64,000 nt of DNA, taken from Siniperca chuatsi. Lineage: Eukaryota; Chordata; Actinopteri; Centrarchiformes; Sinipercidae. The translations under genes were made by a program, and so were the position numbers. Positions 29,161 to 41,100 of the stretch are shown here, piece by piece. The notes under the pieces were generated by a model. That model was not told the DNA's origin and did not search any database. It saw only the letters and a list, made by a program, of their open reading frames with translations. The stretch is from NCBI RefSeq assembly GCF_020085105.1, contig NC_058045.1, positions 8,322,333 to 8,386,332 of the forward strand, given 5' to 3'. The first letter of the stretch is position 1, and each line of letters begins with the position of its first letter.

Positions 29161-29193
<33 letters not shown>
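29161..29193. repeat. (TG)n microsatellite
   Basis: About 16 TG units in the gene-free stretch between tRNA-Tyr and ntn4. Confidence 0.95.
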
Positions 29194-29195
<2 letters not shown>

Positions 29196-31019
29196 TTGTG
29201 GTAATGTGCATTGTGTGCTGGTTTCACGGTATGTTTGTAAAGAATGTGGGATGTAATAATATGGGCTACTGCTCAGTCCTCAGGCAGTGGCTGATGCCCA
29301 TGTTATTCTGCAGCTAACACAAGAGAAGAGGTAGCCTAAGTAAAAACTCCATGTCTGAGGCCAGAACAAAGTAATACCATATGAGACTCTGTGTCACTGG
29401 TTATCATCTTGCATTGATCATTTGGGAGTTACTGTAACTGAAATCAATAAAAATAACTGTAATCAATCAGTCCAGGATTTTTTAAAAAGCAGTGATAACA
29501 GAAGTAAGTTTCCAGGACACAAATTTAGCCATCAAGCATCAGTTAAACACCTTGAAGACATTTGAATAGTGGTAAAGGCAGTGAATAACCGGCAGTTTAG
29601 TTGCTCTTATCATCACTGCCATCTCTTACAGTGCCCTAAACAACAGGACATTTTTGCAGAGGGTTTATCTTTGTAGAGCAGAAAACACTTTGTTGTTGTC
29701 TCTGCATTGCTGACAGCTGCTGTGGTCAAGATATTATTGATGGTTAGCTGTGCAGTAAACATGCGTTGTTTTTTCAGTTATCAACAGTGGGTTAAAGTGA
29801 TCTATGAGTAAAATACATATCAGGATAGCTGCATTTTACTCTAAATAGGATTTAACAATATAACCGCACTGATAACTAAAATTTACTGGGAACATCTTAA
29901 GTTGCCAGTTAATATCTTAGGTTACAGTAAACTCCTTTGATGAGACAGGAGAAGAAGATCTGTTTCCCCATGAGGATTTGACAGATGAAAAGCAGGTAAA
30001 TATGTGCACATGGAAGGAAAATACAGATGTTTTAGTTTGAGACTGTGAAGATTTAGCATTTACATTTTACAGAATTACTTAATGCAGTACAAAGGTATGT
30101 GGTGTTTTCCAGTCTAGGCTGTGTAAAGATGCATATTTACCTATAAACGGTTCATACATGAGAACAAAACACATGGGGACGTTTCTGGAATAAAGGTTTG
30201 CTGTAATATCACAATTTTTTGGGATGAGCATTGAGGAGCTTGAGGATGACTTATATTTCTTTAATTTGTCTAAAATCCCAACAATTTATATTTATGAATA
30301 CTGTCATTTCTGTACACTAAATTATTACATTGTTCCTTATTAGAGTCATTTCAAAAATCTAATTCACTCTTCTTTCAAACTAAATCCAATTTTAACCACT
30401 AGGTGGCAATATTCCCTCATTTTAAGAAAAGAAAAATGTTCCCTTAATTTAACAAGCCTACTACTGTATATGCTAAGAGATATAATTTCTTTCTTGTGAA
30501 AATTCAATTTTTTAAACAAACACAACAAATAAAACCCAACCCTCATTTTAACTATTCATAAATAACATACTATTACCACTGTGGTGAAATCTAACCATGT
30601 GAATGAAGATGTTGTTAATGCAAAGAAGTGCACTTCATTTTAAATATATAGTATGTGCTCTGCTTCAGGACCTTGTCTGGGGTTTGAGTATCAGGACATT
30701 AGGGGTTTACCAGCTGATTGCATGTAATGAGGATTTTTCAGATGTTGTATCACAATCCTCTTAAGTTTTTGTCACATTGACAGATCCGCCTCCATAGCCT
30801 GCCAGTAATGTTATCACTGTCAGTTTGGTCATAATTCTCTGAATTCATAAACTGAAACAAACTGTAATTACACACATTGTGACATGCCAGCGCCAAGAGA
30901 GGTAAAGTACAATCTGAGAAGATTTTTGTATCAGTGATGGAAAAACACCAGAGTTTTCTGACAGCACATCCCACAGCTGCACAAAACTGCAATGGTCAGG
31001 TCTATCTAAATACAAATTT

Positions 31020-31501
31020 AAGCTACAGTGCTTATACTTTACTTGTGTATTTCTATTTTATGTTACTTTTGACTTCTACTCCACAATATTTCAGAGGTAA
31101 TTATTGTACTTTTTACTCTAGGACATTTATTTGAGAGCTGAAGTTGCTTATATACAAAACACAGCATCATTTTATAAAATATGATACATTGTTACAGATT
31201 AAACTAACCCATCAGTATATAAAATAGTTGAAATTAGCCCCACATCAACTCACAGCTACATTAAAATGTTGCTTACACGTTCATTTATCAATGATGGTAA
31301 TTAATAATATAATACATACAATAATATAACACTCCGAAAAGGACTACTGTGTATTATGAGTACTTTTACTTTTGATAATTTATATTTTCCTGATAACACT
31401 ATCAAGTATTTGTGTATTTTACTTGTAGCAGCTAATATTTTTACATGTTGGTGTTGCTACTTTTACCTTGGTAAAGGATCTGAGTACTTCTTCCACCACT
31501 G
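31020..31501 (-). mobile_element. MITE of the 'AGTGGTGGAAGAAGTACTC' family
   Basis: The right end, read on minus, is CAGTGGTGGAAGAAGTACTC then AGATCCTTTAC, the start of an abundant percomorph non-autonomous transposon. The interior has the usual acttgtgtattt / actttta strings. The left end is truncated or diverged. No coding frame. Confidence 0.55.
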
Positions 31502-34346
31502 GGAAATGGTTATTAAGACATAAACCGAAAATGAATGAGTCTGTTGAGCAGAAAAGTAACGACAATAACTGCATTCATTGAGGTTTATTAAAGGCTCAGA
31601 ATGATAAATAGGCCTTGCTGTCAGGCTGCTCTCTGTACATCTCCGCTCATGCAAAATGAAGATATATTCATCTTGTCTTGACCTGTCAGACAGGACACGG
31701 TAATGTGTTACATGTGTAGCTTCTCCTACCTACAGTACATTAAACAACATGAGGACAGACATGGAGCCTAAAGACATTCCTCTCATAACACAGGCAGGCT
31801 TGAATCCCCAGATCTTCTCCAACTCTTGAGATTATCATCCTCTCTAGCCCTCAACTGACAATCCATGGGGAGCTACTTAACCTCCCCTCCCCAACCCCTA
31901 CCTCACCCGTTTGAAGGTGGGACTTCAAGAGATGTTGCCATCAATCGTAACTACTAATATACATCTTTACAACACAAACGTTATAGTTATCCTCAATCTA
32001 GCATTAACTTTCAAATGCTTTATGGCTTTTTGCACTATCTTCTTCATTAAAGTGTGTTTAAAAGCAGTAAATACTACAATTATATGTCACAGCAGATGCA
32101 ATTTTATATAAGTAACGGAGCTATTTTCTCTGAGCATAGTTTTAGCAGAAGGCATCCTCATGATTAACAACTACCAGAAGTCTTCAATCTGCTTTCCAAG
32201 ATAACCATGTCCGTCACATCGTCATGGGCCTTGGCTTTTTGAAAGAGGTACGCCCTCAGTGTTTTTCTATGCACCATATCCAATGGAAAACAGCTTCTTT
32301 GGAGATCAAACAGCTCATAACACTGACATTGTGCCAACCACATCTCTGTGTCCCATTTCCATACTGCATGCCAATAATATAAAGTATTCACTAAGTAGTA
32401 ATCTTTATAGTGCACTGTAATTTACTGTGCACTTTTGTACTGACAGGAAAAGACAGAACCATGTGTTCGCCAATGAATGTCAACTGAGCTGTTACTGTGG
32501 AGCACTACGACCAATTTCACATTTAAAAATATCACAAATAGCAAGTAAAAATTTCTTTTCCTGAACATATTTCTGTATTTTACTGTTTTAGGCTGTGAGA
32601 AGAGCTTCCACTTTAGGAATACAATACAAGACAATACGACTTTATTGTCCACAATAGTGGATTTGACTACATCTTCACAGAACACAATAATTAGACTTTA
32701 ACAAAATAAATTACAATGAAATGTAAAGCTACATACAATTGTTACTGATGTAAAACATGGGGGTGCTCCCTCCACCAATACTATGAGCGATGATAGCAAG
32801 CAAATACAAAAAAAAAAGAAAAAGAAAAAACCCACCAAAAACTACAATTTCATGTTTAGAATATCAACTGCATTTCGAATTAAAGATGAAATGAATGAAC
32901 CTGCATTTGGTTATTTTCCAGAGTTATTGTTCTAGTCAACCCTTTATAATATTCACAATTGGTATATATTATACAACAGGGTTACAGTGAAGACAGTCAC
33001 TTAACATAGGCCCCTTCCTCTATAACATAATCTAAACATGATCTGTAATATTAGTCATTTCCGCCTGTTTGGCTGCTGGTCTGCCTTTTGAGCTATCACC
33101 TGTCAGATACACAAAAGAAGATCTCACACCTCTGGTTTGTCCAATGTTAAAAATGTGTCACCATTTGCTTTCCCGCTGTTAATGATATTGTATGTTTTTT
33201 TTCTGCTTTTATTCATGCCATGTGGCAGATGACATGACACAGGTACACTTCAGCCCTCTATGGGTTTTCCGTTCCCCTCCCATAACACTAAAAACTGGGA
33301 GACATTTGTCTGCCTAGCTTTTATGAAGGTGAAACTCCCACAGTTCCCCTGTTTCTGTGTCCACTCTTAAAATCAGGCTTGTGCTCAGTCATCTGTTGAG
33401 TCTTTCCTGTGCAATAAGAGTGTGTCAGAAGGTTATGTAAAATATAGAGTATAAACTTCCTGAAGTGTCTGGATAGAGAGGGTTGCGGGGCTGAGGGGAA
33501 TGTGTGTGGATGGATAGGAGAAGCCTTTCACTGTGCTAAGTAGTATCAAGAGTCTTACTATTGTCATAGCATAATATGAATAATGAACAGTATTAATGCC
33601 AAATGAGTTTCATCATGGCAAGAGTTGCATTTTAGGACTAATATTTACATAACGCAGACCCTGTTTCATTTTTTTGTCATTACAGATTAAACCATCAGAT
33701 GAGATGTGGGCGAGGGCAATGTTATGGCTAGGAACAAGCAGACAGATAGCAGTGATAAATGTAATAAAAATGGAAGTGAGGAGCAAGGAAACCAGTGACA
33801 GAGGGTGTTTGGAGCTTTCTGTTTAATGCCTAGCCTGCGGGCAAGGCACCTACCCTCCCTGCCTGGAGCATGTCTGGCTTTTTGTCTGGCTTTTACAGGA
33901 GAGTAGACAGATTACTTGCAAGGGTTGAGTCGGTTCAGTGAGCTGAAGGTACTAGGTGACATGGCAGCATGAGGGGGGAGGGAACCATATCCTTTTACAG
34001 TCTGGAAATAAAGCAGGCCAGCAGCATTGGAAACAGCCCCGCGTCTGTCATCTTATTGGGCCATTAGATGACGAGGCCACAGCAGCACCACTTGCTGTGG
34101 AGGTCCAGTACCAGACTGTAGCAGGTAGGGAGGTCATTTAACATGAGAGGAGTATTTCATCCCAATATTTCATGTGTTATTGAACTAACCCCTCTGACTG
34201 TGCTGTAATGCCTGACATTATATTCATGACTGTATTTATCTGCAGTATTCCCAGAGAAATACATGAGTCTTTGGCTGTGGTTGTTTAATCATACAGCAGA
34301 AGGTTTGAGCCAGCTTTTGAATGGAATAAGAGAACAGTGTTTTCTC

Positions 34347-34979
34347 TTAAAGGAGTAGATGGACATTTTGGGAATGCACTTTTTCAATTTCTGGCTGAGA
34401 GTTTGATGAGAAGATTGATACCACTCTCATGTCTGTACTGTAAATATGAAGCTACAACCAGCAGCAGTCAGTTAGCTTAGCTTAGCATAAAGACTGGAAA
34501 CAGCTAGCCTGGCTCTGTCCAAAAGTAACAAAATCTGCCTACTAGCACCTCTAAAGCTCATTTATTAACACGTTATATATCTCGGTTGTTTAAACCATAC
34601 AAAAACTAAAGTGTGAAAAACACAAATTGGGGTTTTATGGTGGGTTATGTGGAGGACAATTTCTTGGCCGGGTGTAGTGACCTCCTGGAGTCTCAGCTGG
34701 TTGCCTGGCGACCTCACAGTGACAGCATGACTCCTGGAAGTGACTGCTCCCAGCGTAGAAACGGTCAGGCACATTTTACACTTTAATTTTTGTACGGATT
34801 AAACAAACAAGGAATACCGTGTTAATTAGTGGGCTTTAGAGGTGCTGGTAGGCAGATTTTGTTACTAGCTTCACATTTACCATACAAACATGAGAGTGGT
34901 GTCAATCTTCTGATCTAACTCTTGGCAAGAGAGCGAATACTGCAAGCGTATTTCCCAAAATGTCATTCTATTCCTTTAA
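34347..34979. mobile_element. Fold-back MITE flanked by TTAA
   Basis: The left end AGGAGTAGATGGACATTTTG and the right end, inverted, AGGAATAGAATGACATTTTG match at most positions. Both flanks are TTAA (34347-34350 and 34976-34979), a piggyBac-like target duplication. The inverted repeat extends far inward: CAAAATCTGCCTACTAGCAC and the downstream GCTGGTAGGCAGATTTTG are complementary, making an almost palindromic element of about 630 bases. Non-coding. Confidence 0.75.
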
Positions 34980-36620
34980 TGATGTGGCTCAGTAGAATTC
35001 AAGTTGTGTAACAGAGGAAAAACAAAAACAGCTGGAGTTAAAGAGAGTAAAGGAACTTGTTTGTAATGTGCGTTGCTTTCATCCTGCCAGGGGAATACAC
35101 CACAGACAAAATTAGAAATTAGTGTTCCTGCAGCATTTTCCATGGTGACTCCTGGGATTTGAGGATCGAAAAACATTCAAGTGATGTACAAAGAGAACAG
35201 CTCAAGGTGCATCACCCCTTGCCCCGGCGGATCATCTGGAGACAACCAAAATAACCCATGCAAATCTAAAAACACACAGACATGAACCCTGTCCCCTTTA
35301 AACAGAAGAGGCCGTCACTGTGACGAGAGTCGTAGTATTCCAGGAATGTCTGAACTGGGCTGGGATGCCTTAGGGAAGAGACCTTCTTCTCCTTTAACAT
35401 ATGCACGCACACATGTGAGAGGATGATTCACATGACAGGTCATATTCACAGTGAGAATAGATGACTCCTGACCTCATGTAGTCACAGGTATGATGTATAT
35501 TCTCAGTGACACTGTTCCCTTTTCATCGTCACTCATCAGCCTGTCCCGTGTTTGGCTGTCTACTCCATTTTTTTTCTCGGACTGTCCACACTTTAAAGCT
35601 TTCACATGGTATCAAATGATTATGATAGATCTTGTTAGCCACTGGCAAAGCTACCTGTAGAATCGTATGCCCATTTTTTTCTTGAAATGTCTCAATGAGG
35701 TGATGTCACTGTTAAAGTAAAAAAAAAAAAAGGCGTGCAACTGGATGATTATTGGGGTCAAGGGTTGTGCGACCCCTTAGGTCTGTCTGACAAGGCAGGT
35801 AAAGTGTGGTTAATGAGTGGCAGTTAGAAACAAGTGGTGATATGCTGCAGGAATGCAACACAATGACACACTTGTCGGTCAGTGCTTGAGTGCCTGGATG
35901 TTGTGTGGAGGCAATCTAAATATTGACCAGTGTTTAGACCTAGTGTTTAGACTTCTTTCATTATGAGTGCTTATTGAGAAATGTAGAGAAAAAAAAGTTA
36001 ATGCTGCTTTAGGGTAAGACATACATTAATTAGTCTGAGGCTAATAAAAAGTAAGGTGATTGTTCATTAATGGTGTAAATATATAAGGATGATGACAAAG
36101 TAAAAATGTCATGATCATCATTGTAATCATCTTAATCAACACTGACGAAAAACAAAAACATATATGCCAAAAAATCTGCCAGAGATGGTTTTCATATTAT
36201 TGCTCCTTTTAGAAAGCCTGACTTTAGGAATCAGAGTGGGAGGGGTCTGGGAAAAGACAAGAAGAGGGCGGTGCTAACCTCTTCATATTCCTAAATGTCA
36301 ATGAACTCTGCCGCAAGTTGAAGCCTGAAGTGCGTGGGATAGAATAAATTTGGGTAATGACTGCACAGCTTTCAGATAATACGAGTTAAGTCTAACGAGG
36401 TTTCTACACTATGACAGAAACAGAAACAAGATTCCGTTCCAGTCTGTTGTGTTTCTAAATTTCTGCGTGGTAACCGTTTGTAGTTATTTTATATTTTAAA
36501 GGAACGTGTTGGATTATTAACGACTGGATTATCCTTGGATCAAGCTGTTGAGGGCGCGTTCCTGCTTTAGCGGAACGACAGGTGGCTTTATGTAGAAGTA
36601 GCTACAACAACTCCTTCAGA
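34980..36620 (+). other. Upstream region of ntn4
   Basis: Single-copy-looking sequence before the ntn4 start. I see no exon or RNA gene. The last roughly 350 bases carry a few CpGs (GAGGGCGCG near 36551) and probably include promoter and leader; no TATA box stands out. Confidence 0.4.
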
Positions 36621-38103
36621 ATGAGACTGTGGACTTTACTTGTCATTATCCCGGTGTGCGCATCCTCTCCTCTTTCAGCCGGTGAGTTTGAACATGTGTG
36701 ACTGAGACTTTTACGCACGCACTTTAGGAAGATGTGAATGAATAAAACAAGCATTGCACGCTGTATCTACGTGCCTCACAGCATCATAAGTGCACTCAAG
36801 AAAGGGAGTTGAGGAAGCGGGAACCGATCTTGCAACCTTTGTAGAAAGGTCGATTAAGAACTGCAATTCTTCTCTCACCTTCCCTCAGATTGTTCTAAAA
36901 TAAACACATTTTTTCTTACCAGAAACGTCTCAACTCAAAGGTCCAGCTGTGGAGAGCCGCTGCTCTGGCCGAGCCTGCAACCCCCGCATGGGCAACTTGG
37001 CCCAGGGTCGAGAGCTGAGCACCCAGTCGGTCTGCGGCTCGAACTCCTCGGAGCCTTACTGCTTCTACAAACAGACTGCTGCCCCGCGCAGCAGGGAGTC
37101 CTGCTCGGAAGCAAAATGCAGCAAGTGCAACTCTGCTATCCCCAGCCAGGCGCACCCTCCCTCTGCCATGAGCGACTCCTCTTTCCGCTACCCTGACACT
37201 TGGTGGCAGTCTGCAGAGGGGGTGAAGGAGGAGACGCTCCAGCTCGACCTGGAGACGGAGTTCCTCCTCACCCACCTCATCCTGGTGTTCCGCTCTCCCC
37301 GCCCCGCTGCCATGGTGCTGGAGCGCTCCCAAGACCATGGGCACACATGGAAGGCCCTCAGGTATTTTGCCTGGGACTGTGAGGAGGTGTTTGGCCTGAA
37401 AGAGGGGTCGTCAGTCGGGGAGAGTGGTGCAACTTGCACCTCCAAGTATTCTGGAGCTTTCCCTTGTACCAGAGGAGAGGTGAGTACAGTGGCTGGTCTA
37501 GAACATTTTACACGGGGTGGCAAGTGATGTTGTGTGGCATGAGAGGGGTGGTTGGGGGCTAAATAAAAATAGCCTACATGCTATTTCTGCAGGTAAATGA
37601 CCAACATAAGATACCTAATAACTACAAACATGTTGTTTTACTGAGTGGACTTAATTACTTTACTGGAATTGATATGAAGAGAGAGAAAACATACCATGAG
37701 GTGGGCATTATCAATTATAGATTTTCTATTTATTTTGACATCTTAGGGACATAGAGGTGGCTGAAAATGACATTGTTGTACAATAACATCTTTAGGAGCA
37801 GGAAAGCTGGGGGGCAGCTGGGAGTGCAAGCCTCATAGTAGGGGTGGCATCTGCCCCCACCATGCCCCCCTTTAGATCCATCTTTGGTTGAGTATTGTAC
37901 AACAACACTGTAGCTGTTAATTCAACTCCAAAAAGCATCACTGTGTCTGTTATTATGAAACGTAAGTTATTAAACATCGAAGAGCAGACACACCAGTACA
38001 CTTTAACAAGACAAGGGTTAAAGTGTCTGCACCTTATATGAATGTCCTTTAGGGCTCTGCGATATGACTAAAGTTAATATTACTTCTATATTTTTCCAAT
38101 ATT

Positions 38104-38137
<34 letters not shown>

Positions 38138-41100
38138 ATGCTAAAAGGATCAAATTGACATTCAATGCAAGGAACTGTGTTCCACTGTTAAGCATTACGT
38201 TAGACTAAACTCTTCACATCTATAAAACAAGAACACTGCAGCTAATATTCATTTTGTTAGTTTTTAATTCAAATTTGCTGAATCCTTAATTTAAACAACA
38301 GAATTTGGACAATCAATAACACGATTATTGTCCACAGAAAATTTGTGGACAATAATATAGAATTACTAGCCAGCCCTAATCTTCACTGAATTGAAACTCT
38401 ATTATTAATACACTTGAGGTGCGCGGCGGATGCTGCAGCTCAGGGAAAGCTTTGAAGGACAAAGAAAACGTTTTCAGCATTGGATTGTGATTTTAATTCT
38501 GAGATCTGAGAGTGACCACATCAAAAACATGCTGCCAGACATTCCCCCAGCACTTCACAGCAGTAACACTCACCATCTGCTCTGCTCTTGTTGTCCATTT
38601 ATTGGCACCAGGATGCACTATAAGCTGATATCACACAACCCACTGAACAAACAGTTGACCAAGCTTTGTAAACTGATCTCCTCTTATGGGCTGTGGGAGA
38701 CCTTTTTTATTAGAGCAGCCTTATAAGCTAGAATATCAATTCACTTTTACCTCTGATGTTCCCTCAAAGCATTTTTTGGACCTGCTGTATCATCACAGGG
38801 AGGTCTGAGCCAGATAAGCAGATGTGGTTAATTCATGAGCAGACAGTCACACAGATGGTGTAAAAGAGAGACTCTCACTGGCCAGTAAAGATTTGTTTTG
38901 CTCTAAAGAGCCTCGGCCCACATTGGGAGGTTCTGGTTGAACGTCTGAATGAATATATGGCTTTGACTGATCTCATAATTGCAGTGTGTTTGCAACAAGT
39001 ATGTGTCTTGTTACAGTATGTCAGCTCTCTTGTGTAAGCCCCTCACCCTTTATAATTAGTGTCTCTGTTGCTCAACATGCAAAGACATCCCCAAAATGTT
39101 GTGTGAAAATGTGAAGAGTTTCAGTGATAAAGTAATACTGCAAACATCATATACTTAATTTAAACTCTCTGCTTGCAGTAATGTAAAGTATACATACACA
39201 AGTGAACTTTTTCTTATTGTAAATTAGAATGAGCTTATTGTAGTGCAATGATTATACAGTAAATCTTGTTGTTTACATCTGTACTGTCACTAACCACATG
39301 GTAAAACAAATATTCATTATGACACAGCATTAAGTCTCTCTTGTGTGCAGTGCAAACGGACGTTGCAAAATGGATTAAGTATGGATTAAAATTAAAATGG
39401 CATGTGAAAACTTTTTCATTTCAGTGAGGGTTACATGTAGGCTCTTGGAGGTAATGACTTAACAAATGTTGAATAATGTCATAATTAGATTCAATTAAAT
39501 GTAAGATTTATAAGATATATATATATATATATAATTATATATTCAATTTTATTTCCATAAAAATCCTAACACAATCCTTATTGTGTGTCTGATAGTTTTC
39601 ATTCCTGATGTTATGATGAAGAGTAATGACCTCATTTTTTTATGTCTGTTCACATTTTCATATACAGAGAGGATGTATCTGAAAGATGAGGGAGAACAAG
39701 AACCATTTTATTTAATCTTATCTTATTTTATTTTATTTTGTTTCACTTTTCTGATATAATTTCATTGTATCGCTGTATTTTTAATGCCTGATTGTAATTG
39801 CCTCAGTCCTGAAATATTTTAACCCTGATACAGCCATGTAAAGTACTTTGTAATTTTGATTTTGAAAAATGCTTTATAAATAAAGTTTATTATTATTTGT
39901 CCATGTTTACATTGCAACTAGTCTGATTTTCCTATAATAGCAGCTATTTGAGGAGCATAAAAGGCGAACTAGACTGATGCCTGTTTTTTATTTGGCAGAC
40001 CAAGAAAAAAGAGAAACTGACATAATTTATGTTTTGGTCATGGTCTGTCAGTAAGATCTCTCTCTAATCTTTCTAAGATCAGTTTTTTCACTTGTTAGAG
40101 AGGCTTTTACAAGTGCAATAACACAGATTTTGAGAGATTCTTTTGTACGTCTCCTCTACTTCAATCTCTAGGTGATCTATCGAGCCTTGTCGCCCTGGCA
40201 CTCAATGGATCCCTATGGACCGTCTGCCCAGGACCAGCTCATGATCACCAACCTGAGAGTCCGTCTGCTGCAGCGCCAGCCATGTCCCTGCCAGACCAAA
40301 CATCCCGGTGCCACCGTCCTCCCCACAGACCATTATGCCATCTATGATTTTATTGTCAAAGGCAGTTGCCTTTGTAATGGACATGCTGACCACTGTGTGC
40401 CAGCCATAAACTACCAACCCAGCCAACAGAAGCCCAATAGCATGGTGAGTGATTTTGAGCTGGGTTTTGGGAACATACAGCTTGCAGGTGCCTGATACTC
40501 CACAAAAGATGTTGTGCCACTCTAAAGTCTACCGATGGCTTCTTTTGTCTCTGTTTTTATTTGTTTTATGTGGTGAGATTGGGAGTGGAGGGTTTGGAGT
40601 TTTGTTCCCACCACTCCCTTGTTACTCAGCTGTGCACTGGTATGTGCTGCTAAATCTGAAGGCTTCAGTGAAGACTGGATAATAGGCCACAGCTTTACTT
40701 ACCATTACAGGGATTTAAGGATGTGGAAACCTTAATTATGGTATTCAGCCTAATGCTGTAAAAACCCATAGTCTCTGTCATGTTATTCACTTTACTGTAG
40801 CCTACATGGACCTTAGAAGCACTAGCTTAATTCCAACATGGTCTAAGGGGGTGTAGACATGTTACACAGGCAGTAATAAGCTGCACACTGTGTAACCTCT
40901 GTGATTGTACATGTAGATGTTGGTATGTTGCAATATTTAAGAAGTATTACGCACATCACATGTAGGTGCAAGGCTGCTGGAAATCAGCATCAATGAAAAG
41001 AGTTGAGTCGCCTGCACACTGACTCCAAACCACAATTTTATTTAAATGGATAATGTTTTGATCCCAGTTGGATCTTTGTCAGGACAAAATGTTTTAAAAT

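Larger units (their letters stand above)
29011..34346. other. Gene-free stretch between tRNA-Tyr and ntn4
   Basis: No exon of a known protein recognised on either strand; CCDC38 and SNRPF, expected here from human order, are not seen. It holds a (TG)n tract (29161-29193), a MITE fragment near 31020-31501 and a SINE/LINE tail near 32625-32655 (CAATAAAGTCGTATTG on minus). The frame at 32164-32415 on minus looks protein-like but fits no family I know. Confidence 0.5.

Noticed and set aside
32164-32415. 83-codon minus-strand frame with protein-like composition
   Set aside because: No family recognised, no flanking exons or promoter; could be a transposon scrap but not supportable as a gene.
36780-36870. 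SINE-like phrase in ntn4 intron 1
   Set aside because: Short and too degraded to assign; the intron is only 241 bases.
36916-37344. 142-codon minus-strand frame
   Set aside because: Shadow of the GC-rich ntn4 exon 2.
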